This document shows positions 14,823 to 22,339 of a DNA stretch of 64,000 nt, piece by piece (within the stretch, counting starts at the first letter, position 1; each line of letters opens with the position of its first letter). The notes below the pieces were generated by a model that was not told where the DNA came from, searched no databases, and was given only the letters and a program-made list of their open reading frames with translations. This DNA is from JAJYRX01 sp041655275. Its GTDB lineage: Bacteria; Pseudomonadota; Gammaproteobacteria; Burkholderiales; Burkholderiaceae_B. The position numbers and the translations under genes are program-made. The DNA is taken from NCBI GenBank assembly GCA_041655275.1, contig JBBAFU010000014.1, positions 1 to 64,000 on the forward strand. Direction: 5' to 3'.

Positions 14823-16523
14823 TCAGCTCAGGCCCCACAGCGTGGACAGATACTTCCAGTTGATGAAGTAGTAGACCACGAAGGCCACCAGGAACACCAT
14901 GGCCAGCACGAAGGTGCCCGGTGCGGTGAAGCCGATGGAGCCGTAGGTTTGGGCGGCGGCGCTGGGCGCGGACCGCTCGAGCGGCGTGAAGGTCGCACTG
15001 CTGGCACCCGGCTCGAGCTTGCGACCCCAGAGCAGTGAGCCCAGGGCGATGTAGACGAAGGCAATGCCGCCGAAGATGGCGATGATGCCCCCGATGCCCA
15101 CCAGGGCCATCATGAGGTAGGCTGCGCCGGGCCACTCATAGGCCAGGGCTGCCCCCTGGAAGGCCATATCCCAGTGACGGCGCGATACACCCAGTGTCCC
15201 GGCACCCATCATGACCAGGCAGAAGAAGTACATGGACAGCCCAAACAGATAGGGTTGCCACTTGGCCAGTGTGGGCGCAATGAGTTCGCGCTTGAACAGT
15301 ACCGGGATCAGGTAGTAGATCACGGCCATGAAGGTGAGCGTGGTGCCCACCACTACCGTGGCGTGGAAGTGCCCGGGGACATAGATGGTGTTGTGGATGA
15401 TGAGGTTGAGCTGCTCGGTACCCATCATGACGCCCGTGATGCCGCCCAGGAAGCCGAAGCCGATGAGCGAGATGAACACGGCCGAGAACACCGGGTTGCC
15501 CCAGGGTGCCTTGCGCAGCCACTCGAACAGACCCTTGGTGAAGCCCCGCTGGCGCTGGGCGACTTCCATCGCACCGGGTACGGTCAGGCCATGCAGCATG
15601 GATGCCAGGACGGCCAGATACATGAAGTAGCTGGTGTTGGTGATCTTCCATGCGGTGGACAGGCCCGGGTCGCCGAGCAGGTGGTGCGCCGAGGCGAGCT
15701 GCAGGAACAGGATGTACAGGAAGAAGGCCATGCGACTGACGCGCTCGCTCATGGGCTTGGCACCCAGGACGACGGCGGCCACGAAGTACCAGACCGTGAC
15801 GTGCATGGCCACGTTGACCTGCTGCGAGGAGTGCCCCAATGCCCACCATACCGTGCGGTAGATGAGCGGATCGACGTTCATCACGCCCAGCGACATCAGC
15901 CATGCCGGGATGATGATGATGGCGCCCGAGAGCAGCGTGAACACCATGATGATGGCTGCCGTCATGCCGCCGAAAGTCACCAGGGGGACGGAGCCTTCAT
16001 AGGTCTTCTCGCGGCGTGCAACCACCAGCGTGCCGAAGAATACGGCACAGCCCAGCAGGGCGCCGACGGCAAACAGGATGATGCCCAGGTAGAAGTTCGG
16101 ATCGGCCATCATGGGCACATAGCTGGTCATCATGACGCTGGAGCTGCCCTGGAACACCACCACGTTGTTGAGGATGGAGCCGATGGCCATGAGGGCGAAG
16201 CCGAGCCAGGCCACCTTGGGTGCCGCAATGCGACATCGCAGCAACACCGATGCGCAGAAATACATGAAGGCGATTTCGAAGAACATGAGCCAGAAGATGA
16301 GCATGTCGAGCCCATGCGCTGTCAGGACCATGTAGAAGGTATCCGCCTCGAGCCAGCGGAAGGCCGGCCAGCGCGTGAGGACCACGCCGATGGCCAGAAT
16401 GCCGCCGAATGCCAGCCACAGAACGCCGGCGACGATGTTGAATTTGATGAGCCGCTCGGCCTGGTTCTCGAACTGCAGGCCGGAGCGCGGACAGGTACGG
16501 TAGGTCGTTGCCACGGTGGACAT
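14823..16523 (-). CDS. B-family heme-copper subunit I lacking the active-site Tyr (oxidase or NO reductase type)
   Basis: This 566-residue protein is a heme-copper catalytic subunit of the B (ba3-like) type. All six metal-ligand histidines are present: His70 (helix II), His231 (helix VI, WWALGHSSQQVN), His280–His281 (helix VII, SAHHLLGDPG), and His385 and His387 (VPGHFHATVV). In ba3 oxidases helix VI reads GHPxVYFW with a His–Tyr cross-link. Here the +4 residue is Gln235, so the cross-linked Tyr is absent. B-family-related NO reductases are known to lack this Tyr, while oxygen reductases need it. The gene follows the CuA subunit II by 12 bases. It is annotated here as oxidase or NO reductase; the latter is favoured but unproven. 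Confidence 0.85.
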   Translation of the reverse strand: MSTVATTYRTCPRSGLQFENQAERLIKFNIVAGVLWLAFGGILAIGVVLTRWPAFRWLEADTFYMVLTAHGLDMLIFWLMFFEIAFMYFCASVLLRCRIAAPKVAWLGFALMAIGSILNNVVVFQGSSSVMMTSYVPMMADPNFYLGIILFAVGALLGCAVFFGTLVVARREKTYEGSVPLVTFGGMTAAIIMVFTLLSGAIIIIPAWLMSLGVMNVDPLIYRTVWWALGHSSQQVNVAMHVTVWYFVAAVVLGAKPMSERVSRMAFFLYILFLQLASAHHLLGDPGLSTAWKITNTSYFMYLAVLASMLHGLTVPGAMEVAQRQRGFTKGLFEWLRKAPWGNPVFSAVFISLIGFGFLGGITGVMMGTEQLNLIIHNTIYVPGHFHATVVVGTTLTFMAVIYYLIPVLFKRELIAPTLAKWQPYLFGLSMYFFCLVMMGAGTLGVSRRHWDMAFQGAALAYEWPGAAYLMMALVGIGGIIAIFGGIAFVYIALGSLLWGRKLEPGASSATFTPLERSAPSAAAQTYGSIGFTAPGTFVLAMVFLVAFVVYYFINWKYLSTLWGLS

Positions 16524-16535
16524 CCCTTGTTCTCC

Positions 16536-17075
16536 TTATTTAACGTACAGGCGGCTGACCATGCGGTGATGACCGATGCCACAGTATTCATTGCAGACGA
16601 TGGAATACGTGCCCGCCTCGTTGGGAGTTACGGTAACGACGTGCTCGAAACCCGGCACCATCTGGATGTTGATGTTGGCCGGCTGCAGGGAAAGGCCGTG
16701 GTTGTAGTCCATGGCGGTGATGTGCAGGCGGTAGGTCTTGTCCTTCTCGAGCTCGAGGATGGGCCAGAAGCTCCACAGGCGACCCAGCAGATAGACATCG
16801 CTGCCGGGAGGCGGTGCCACGACCGGAATCTCTTCATCGGTCTCGGTGCGCACAGTGTACTCATCGACCATGGCCTGGGTCTTGGCCATGAACTGTGCCG
16901 GTGTGGTCCGGTAGGTTTCGGTGGAAAGGTTCTGTTTGCCCCAGACATGCCAGCCCGTCATCATGACGAACAGGATGATGCACCAGATGAGGGCGATGGC
17001 AATCCATGTGCCTTCTACCCTGTCGATGGGGTGCTTGTACCAGAGCCGGTCTGCGGGTGGGTGAATTGCACTCAT
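16536..17075 (-). CDS. CuA-binding subunit II of the heme-copper enzyme
   Basis: This 179-residue protein has one N-terminal membrane helix (residues ~23–42) and a periplasmic cupredoxin domain. A full CuA site is visible: His126 (DYNHGLSL), then Cys161, Glu163, Cys165, His169 and Met172 in VCNEYCGIGHHRM. It would take electrons from a soluble cytochrome c or similar donor and pass them to subunit I. Single-anchor subunit II proteins of this size are typical of the ba3/B family rather than the aa3 family, whose subunit II has two helices. Start ATG 17075 is 25 bases after the stop of the small-subunit gene. Confidence 0.9.
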   Translation of the reverse strand: MSAIHPPADRLWYKHPIDRVEGTWIAIALIWCIILFVMMTGWHVWGKQNLSTETYRTTPAQFMAKTQAMVDEYTVRTETDEEIPVVAPPPGSDVYLLGRLWSFWPILELEKDKTYRLHITAMDYNHGLSLQPANINIQMVPGFEHVVTVTPNEAGTYSIVCNEYCGIGHHRMVSRLYVK

Positions 17076-17100
17076 GTTGCTTTACTCCGGAAGGGCCCCA

Positions 17101-17271
17101 TTACTGGGTGACAGGCAAAAGCAGGATTTCGACAACTCCCCACAGATTGTAGACGACCATGGGGATCGTGACGCCCAGCGCGAGGAGGATGAACGGGCTG
17201 TCGAGCAGCTTCTGCATCCAGGGAATCTCGGCATGGGGGTCGTTCAGGTAATCGTGGTCAGAGTTTGGCAT
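17101..17271 (-). CDS. One-helix small subunit (subunit IIa-like), first gene of the cluster
   Basis: A 56-residue frame (start MPNSDHDYLNDPHAEIPW, then helix FILLALGVTIPMVVYNLW) runs from ATG 17271 to TAA 17101. It has an AAGGATGA ribosome site upstream and precedes the CuA subunit gene by 25 bases. Single-helix peptides of 30–60 residues occur as subunit IIa in ba3-type oxidases and fill the place of a second subunit II helix. The short acidic cytoplasmic start and single helix fit that role. There is no sequence motif to prove it. Confidence 0.7.
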   Translation of the reverse strand: MPNSDHDYLNDPHAEIPWMQKLLDSPFILLALGVTIPMVVYNLWGVVEILLLPVTQ

Positions 17272-17691
17272 GGCGTTTCGTCATCCTTGAAATAGTCACG
17301 TCACCGTGGTGTTCATAGCGGGCATGATCATTCTCTGTATACCCCAGAAAGTCCCTGTTGTGCCAGTGCTCTCGGGGGCGATTACAGATAATGGATACTT
17401 TGATTATTGAAGGAGCTTGGTTTTTTTGCCAGCGCACCTGCGGTGGCACGGATTGATGCTAGTGAGCAATGCACAACGTGTCAACGGTTCAGGTCGGCAA
17501 TGTTCACTATTGCAAACACAGGTCAAGAAAATGCCTTTGCGCCTGAAGTCCTATAGCAACGCAGTGCGGGATCCGTGGTATGGCGCCCTCTGATTTGCGC
17601 CGTTTCGGACGCTCCCGTATCCTTTGAGATCGTCCATGGACGGGACCATGAACCGCATGTCGCCGGGTCGGCAACCAGGAGAGCGCACCCC
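17272..17691. other. 420-base divergent intergenic region between the respiratory cluster and the MFS gene
   Basis: No gene is seen here. It must hold the promoter of the long reverse-strand respiratory cluster and that of the MFS carrier. On the reverse strand, TATACA (complement near 17337–17342) could be a −10 element, but no good −35 fits it. No convincing FNR-type TTGAT-N4-ATCAA, NsrR or sigma-54 motif was found. The region is more AT-rich around 17385–17430, with a T7 run. Confidence 0.4.
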
Positions 17692-18900
17692 ATGATACAG
17701 ACCGCCACGCCACATCCCACAGAGCATCCGCGCTCCGTGTCCCTGCTGCTCAACATCGCCCATGCGCTGGATCACCTGTTCCTGCTCATCTTCGCCACGG
17801 CGGTGGGCGCGATTGCGCTGGAGTTCGGGTTTGCGCACTGGGAAGATCTGATGCCTTTCAGCGTCGGGGCCTTCTTTCTCTTCGGTATCGGATCCGTGCC
17901 CTCGGGGCGCCTGGGCGATCTCTGGGGGCGGCGCCAGATGATGCTGGTCTTTTTCTTCGGCCTGGGCGTCAGTGCTTTCCTGACGGCGCTGGCACAGGGG
18001 CCATGGCAGCTTGCCGGGGGGCTCACCCTGGTCGGTGCCTTCGCCTCCATCTATCATCCGGTGGGCGTTCCCATGCTGGTCCAGTACACGCGTCGCCCGG
18101 GTGCGGTCATCGGCATCAACGGCCTGGCGGGCAATCTGGGCGTGGCGGCGGCGGCGCTGCTCACCGGCTTTCTCGTGAACTGGTGGGGCTGGCGTGCGGC
18201 CTTCATCGTGCCGGGGGCGGTGTCCATCATCTGTGGCGTGCTGTTCGCCCTGTTGTGTGCCGATCAGGGTGCTGCGCCCGGACGCAGTCGCAAGCCGCCG
18301 CAGGTGGTACTGCCGCCCAGTGAGCTTGCACGCGCCCTTGTCGTCATGACGATTGCCGCCATCACGGGCAGCCTGCTGTTCAACTTCACCACCAATGGCA
18401 ATACGCAGTTCCTGACGGAACGCTTCGACGGGCTGATCAATGATCCGGCGATGATAGGCCTGATGCTGGCCGTCATCTATACCGTGGCCTCATTCGCCCA
18501 GATTGTGGTCGGCCACCTCATCGACCGCGTGTCGCTGAAGCGCCTGTACCTGGGCATGGTGCTCACCCAGATCCCCTGGCTCTTTCTTGCGGCCAATGCC
18601 CAGGGCTGGTGGCTGTTCGTCGCCCTGCTGGGCACCATGGTCTTCATCTTCGGGGCCATACCGTTCACGGATGCCATGATCGTCAAGTATGTGGACGACA
18701 GCGTGCGCTCGCGCGTGGCGGGCATGCGCCTGGCGGTGTCCTTCGGTGTCAGCTCCCTGGCGGTCTGGCTGCTCGGCCCCGTCGTCAAGGCGTCCGGCTT
18801 CACGACGCTGTTCGTGATCATGGCGGCCATTTCCCTGGCGACGGCCGCCACCGTCCTGATGCTGCCGCCCGAGCGGCGGGCGGCATCCGTTACCGGCTAG
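17692..18900 (+). CDS. Major facilitator superfamily transporter
   Basis: This 402-residue protein has 12 predicted helices. The MFS loop 2–3 signature is visible as GRLGDLWGRRQMM, and a related loop occurs in the second half (GHLIDRVSLKRLYLG). The start is ATG 17692 with AGGAGA at 17677–17682; a longer frame begins at 17575 but has no ribosome site and a non-hydrophobic extension. The substrate is unknown. The gene is divergent from the respiratory cluster, so it may share regulation with it, but nothing in its sequence links it to nitrogen oxides. A drug or small-acid exporter is equally possible. Confidence 0.8.
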   Translation: MIQTATPHPTEHPRSVSLLLNIAHALDHLFLLIFATAVGAIALEFGFAHWEDLMPFSVGAFFLFGIGSVPSGRLGDLWGRRQMMLVFFFGLGVSAFLTALAQGPWQLAGGLTLVGAFASIYHPVGVPMLVQYTRRPGAVIGINGLAGNLGVAAAALLTGFLVNWWGWRAAFIVPGAVSIICGVLFALLCADQGAAPGRSRKPPQVVLPPSELARALVVMTIAAITGSLLFNFTTNGNTQFLTERFDGLINDPAMIGLMLAVIYTVASFAQIVVGHLIDRVSLKRLYLGMVLTQIPWLFLAANAQGWWLFVALLGTMVFIFGAIPFTDAMIVKYVDDSVRSRVAGMRLAVSFGVSSLAVWLLGPVVKASGFTTLFVIMAAISLATAATVLMLPPERRAASVTG

Positions 18901-18936
18901 GCAGGGCCTTCCTCACGGCCCGGCGCACCACAGACT

Positions 18937-19671
18937 TCAGAGGTTCACGCCCAGCCACTCGCGTACCTGTTCGTGCAGGTCGCCGGCAAAGTCTTCGGGC
19001 GTGCCGTGAGCGGTGATCTCGCCCAGGCTGAGCACATAGATGTGGTCGGACATGGCCACCACGCGGCGCACGTTGTGATCGACCAGCAGCACACCGATGC
19101 CGCGCTGCGCAAAGGCACTGATCCATTCGAAGATTTCACTGGCCACCTTGGGCGCCAGGCCGATGCCGGGCTCGTCGATGAGGCATACGCGCGGCTGCAC
19201 CATGTAGGCCTTGGCAAATTCCAGCGATTTCTGTTGCCCGCCGGACAGGTCGCCCGCCTGCTTGCGCAGGTTCTGGGCAAGCACGGGGAATTGCGCCAGC
19301 GTGTCGCGGAAGCGCTCCTCGATGATGGCGCCGAACTGCGCGCGCCGGCCCTGCAGCGGCAGCAGCAGGTTCTCCTCCACGCTCAGGTAGGGGAAGAGGC
19401 TGGACTCCTGGGGGATGTACCACAGACCCTGATCGATCATCTGGTGGGGCTGCAGGCCGGTGATGTCTTCGCCGGCCAGGCGTACCTGGCCCAGGCGGGG
19501 GCGCAGAAAGCCGTAGATGGTCTTGAACAGCGTCGACTTGCCGGCACCGTTCAGTCCGATCAGGCCGCTGATGCGGCCCTTGCGTACCGTGAGCGAGACG
19601 CCGCGCAGGACATCGATGTCCTCCATGTAGCCCGACGTCACGTCGTCGAGTTCAAGCAGGATGTCCGGCAT
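18937..19671 (-). CDS. livF: Branched-chain amino acid-type ABC transporter ATPase (LivF)
   Basis: This 244-residue protein is the second ATPase of a Liv-type importer. The Walker A motif is GLNGAGKST, the signature is LSGGQQKSLEFAKAYM and Walker B is VCLIDEPGIGLAP. ATG 19671 is preferred because AAGGAGGAACAGG lies just before it; an upstream in-frame ATG would overlap livG more. It overlaps the livG 3' end by 20 bases and ends the operon. LivF proteins drive uptake of branched-chain amino acids, amides or aromatic acids depending on the binding protein. Confidence 0.92.
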   Translation of the reverse strand: MPDILLELDDVTSGYMEDIDVLRGVSLTVRKGRISGLIGLNGAGKSTLFKTIYGFLRPRLGQVRLAGEDITGLQPHQMIDQGLWYIPQESSLFPYLSVEENLLLPLQGRRAQFGAIIEERFRDTLAQFPVLAQNLRKQAGDLSGGQQKSLEFAKAYMVQPRVCLIDEPGIGLAPKVASEIFEWISAFAQRGIGVLLVDHNVRRVVAMSDHIYVLSLGEITAHGTPEDFAGDLHEQVREWLGVNL

Positions 19672-20398
19672 CCTGTTCCTCCTTGATTTCATCGCCCAGA
19701 TACGCCTCGATCACCGGGACGGAATGCAGGACTTCCTGTGTGGGCCCCTCGGCCAGGACCTTGCCCAGATTCATGCATACGGCGCGCGGGCACAGCTCGA
19801 CGATGACGGGCATGTCGTGGCTCACGAGGATGAAGGTCTGGCCGGCGGCATTGCGGGCGCGTATGAAGTCGGCCATGGTCTGCTTGAGCGTGGGGTGGAC
19901 GGCCGAGAAGGGTTCGTCCAGCAGGGCCACCTGTGGCGGCACCATGAAGCACATGCCGAATTCCAGCAGCTTGCGTTGCCCGCCGGAAAGGTGGCCGGCG
20001 TCCAGGTACATGACATGCTCGAGCTTGAGGTCGGCCAGCAGGGCCAGGGCGCGCTCCCAGGCACCGGCTTCGTCCAGGCCCAGCGCCAGCCCGGTGACCA
20101 GCATGTTGTCGACCGTGGTCATGCGGTTGAACACACGGGTCGTCTGGAACATGCGCAGCAATCCGCGATGGGCAAGCTTTTCGGGTGTCATGCCCGTGAT
20201 GTCCTCGCCCCTGAGCAGGACGCGACCGGCGTCCAGGGCCAGGTAGCCCGACATCAGGTTGAGTACCGTGGTCTTGCCCGAGCCGTTGGGCCCTATGAGT
20301 CCCAGCAGCTCGCCTTCATGGACTTCCATGCTGACGCCGTCGACCGCCTTCAGGCCGCCGAAATACTTGCGCAGATCGTGCAGTTCGAGCAGTGCCAT
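19652..20398 (-). CDS. livG: Branched-chain amino acid-type ABC transporter ATPase (LivG)
   Basis: This 248-residue protein is the first ATPase of the Liv importer. Walker A is GPNGSGKTT, the signature is LSGGQRKLLEFGMCFM and Walker B is VALLDEPFSAVHP. ATG 20398 overlaps the livM stop as ATGA, so the two are translationally coupled. The reading frame continues open upstream for 230 codons, but that part is only the livM gene read in another frame. It forms a heterodimer with LivF under the LivH/LivM permeases. Confidence 0.92.
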   Translation of the reverse strand: MALLELHDLRKYFGGLKAVDGVSMEVHEGELLGLIGPNGSGKTTVLNLMSGYLALDAGRVLLRGEDITGMTPEKLAHRGLLRMFQTTRVFNRMTTVDNMLVTGLALGLDEAGAWERALALLADLKLEHVMYLDAGHLSGGQRKLLEFGMCFMVPPQVALLDEPFSAVHPTLKQTMADFIRARNAAGQTFILVSHDMPVIVELCPRAVCMNLGKVLAEGPTQEVLHSVPVIEAYLGDEIKEEQDAGHPA

Positions 20399-21375
20399 CA
20401 CGAGCTCCCGTTGTCGGTGCGGGGGCGCAGCAGGCGGCTGCGACGCGCCAGGCCCCACAGGCCTTCGCGAAAGAAGCGCGCGAAGATGATGACCAGCGCC
20501 GCGAAGACAATCATCTGGATGCCGCCCACGTCGCGCAGCCATTCCGACACGATGTAGACCAGCAGCGCACCGATGAGCGGCCCCACCAGCGTGCCCATGC
20601 CGCCGATGACCACCATGGCGATGACGATGCCGGTCTGGGCGATGAGGCCCAGCTCGGGGCTGACAAGGCGGGCGAAGGTGCCGTAGAGGCCGCCGGCAAA
20701 ACCGCAGATGGCGCAGCTGACGAAGAAGGCCAGTGTCTTGTAGTGCACGACACGGATGCCGCGCGCCGCCGCGCCGAGCTCGTCGTCCCGGATGGCCTGC
20801 AGGAAGCGGCCGGCCGGATGGCGCAGCACCGCCCAGGTCAGTGCCAGGCTGGCCGCCAGCGCCACCAGGAACAGATAGTAGTAGCCGACGCGACTGTCGA
20901 GCAGGGCGGGAACGTTCAGGCCCTGGTCGCCGCGCGTGAAGTCGATGGAGTTGTAGACGATGAGCCGGGCGATCTCGGCGAAGGACAGTGTGGTGAGTGC
21001 CAGATAGGCTCCGGAGAGGCGCAGTACGATGCGCCCCAGCACCAGCCCGATCAGACCCGGGATGATGAAGGACAGGGGCAGTCCCAGCCACAGGGGGATG
21101 TTCCAGTGAAAAGCCAGCAGGCCGGTGGTATAGCCGCCCAGCATGGCGAAGGCCGCCGGTGCGAGCGAGAATTGGCCGGTATAGCCGGCAAGCAGGTTCC
21201 AGCCCGTGGACAGCATGGCGAAATACATGCTCACGATGAGCACGCCCAGCCAGTAGGGTGAAGTGATGAACAGCGGCAGTGCCGCCAGCCCAAGCAGCAG
21301 CACCAGGCTCAGGCGCAGCTCGGCGCTGAGCTTGCTGGCATACAGGTTGGGGTGTCGGGCAGCGGGGATATTCAT
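20398..21375 (-). CDS. livM: Branched-chain amino acid-type ABC transporter permease (LivM)
   Basis: This 325-residue protein has about ten helices and the LivM-type features GYTGQFSLAPAAFAMLGGYT, LALTTLSFAEIARL and GGMGTLVGPLIGALLV. It is the second membrane subunit of the Liv importer. ATG 21375 lies 3 bases after the livH stop, and its stop overlaps the livG start. The C-terminal tail is arginine-rich and cytosolic. Confidence 0.92.
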   Translation of the reverse strand: MNIPAARHPNLYASKLSAELRLSLVLLLGLAALPLFITSPYWLGVLIVSMYFAMLSTGWNLLAGYTGQFSLAPAAFAMLGGYTTGLLAFHWNIPLWLGLPLSFIIPGLIGLVLGRIVLRLSGAYLALTTLSFAEIARLIVYNSIDFTRGDQGLNVPALLDSRVGYYYLFLVALAASLALTWAVLRHPAGRFLQAIRDDELGAAARGIRVVHYKTLAFFVSCAICGFAGGLYGTFARLVSPELGLIAQTGIVIAMVVIGGMGTLVGPLIGALLVYIVSEWLRDVGGIQMIVFAALVIIFARFFREGLWGLARRSRLLRPRTDNGSS

Positions 21376-21378
21376 GGC

Positions 21379-22269
21379 CTAGACCTCGCGTGTTCGCTCG
21401 CCGAACAGCCCCTGCGGGCGGAACAGCAGGATCAGGATGAGCAGTACCAGCCCGTAGGTATCGCGGTAGTCATAGGACAGGTAGACCGCGCCGAAGCTTT
21501 CCAGCACGCCCAGCAGCAGGGCGGCCAGGATGCTGCCCGGCACCGAGCCCATGCCGCCGATGACGACGATGACATAGGACTTGACGGCGGGGAAGATGCC
21601 CACGTCGGGCGCGGCATTGATGACGGGTGCCAGCAGGGCGCCGGCAATGGCGGCCAGCACGCCGGATGCCATGAAGATGATGCTGCTCGCGCGCGCCGTG
21701 TCGATGCCGGCGATGGAGGCACCGAAGCGGTTCTGGGCCACAGCCTGCACCCAGCGGCCCCATAGCGAGCGCTTGATGAAGAGTGCAAGCGCGATCAGCA
21801 GGATGACGGCGATGATGGCGGTAATGATCTTCTGCCCGCTCATCATGAAGGGGCCGACGCTCATGCGCGTGACGCTCGACAGCGAGGGGCCGCGCATGGG
21901 GTAGGGGCCGATGACCTTGTCGAACAGGTTGATGAGCAGCAGCGAGAGGCCGAAAGTGACCACGACCGCGTATTCGTCCTTCATCAGACCCCAGGAAGAG
22001 TAGCCGGCATACAGCGGCCGCATCAGCAGGCGCTCGGTGAGCCAGCCGATGCCGGCACCGGCCAGCGCGGCCAGGGGCAGGGCCACCCAGGGCGGGATGC
22101 CCAGCTTGAGCGAGACCAGGGTATAGGTGTACGCCCCCACCATGTAGAACTCGCCGTGGGCGAAGTTGACCACTTTGAGGATGCCGAACACCATGGTGAG
22201 GCCCACAGCCATCAGGGCATAGAAGAGCCCGATGATGAGGCCGTTAACAAAGAGATCGAGCGCCAGCAC
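21379..22269 (-). CDS. livH: Branched-chain amino acid-type ABC transporter permease (LivH)
   Basis: This 296-residue membrane protein has the LivH features LMAVGLTMVFGILKVVNFAHGEFYM, the AQNRFGASIAGIDT coupling loop and the GGMGSVPGSILAALLLG motif. It begins at GTG 22269, 70 bases after the binding-protein gene. With LivM it forms the channel. The FAHGEF motif is well conserved in this permease family. Confidence 0.9.
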   Translation of the reverse strand: MLALDLFVNGLIIGLFYALMAVGLTMVFGILKVVNFAHGEFYMVGAYTYTLVSLKLGIPPWVALPLAALAGAGIGWLTERLLMRPLYAGYSSWGLMKDEYAVVVTFGLSLLLINLFDKVIGPYPMRGPSLSSVTRMSVGPFMMSGQKIITAIIAVILLIALALFIKRSLWGRWVQAVAQNRFGASIAGIDTARASSIIFMASGVLAAIAGALLAPVINAAPDVGIFPAVKSYVIVVIGGMGSVPGSILAALLLGVLESFGAVYLSYDYRDTYGLVLLILILLFRPQGLFGERTREV

Positions 22270-22339
22270 AATAAACCCCCGTCATGCCGGGGCATGGCTG
22301 CCCCGGCGTTGCATTGAGACTGGTGATGATGAAGGGAGG

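Noticed and set aside
15174..17111. 645-codon plus-strand open frame
   Set aside because: It is antisense to the heme-copper subunit genes, rich in His, Gln, Asp and Gly, with no hydrophobic or domain pattern. A GC-driven shadow.
17395..17415. TTGATTATTGAA resembling an FNR/Dnr box
   Set aside because: The two halves do not have the 4-base spacer of TTGAT-N4-ATCAA and the second half is wrong.
17444..17460. TGGCAC...ATGC resembling a sigma-54 promoter, which would fit NorR control
   Set aside because: The GG and GC are one base too far apart, and the orientation faces the MFS gene, not the respiratory cluster.
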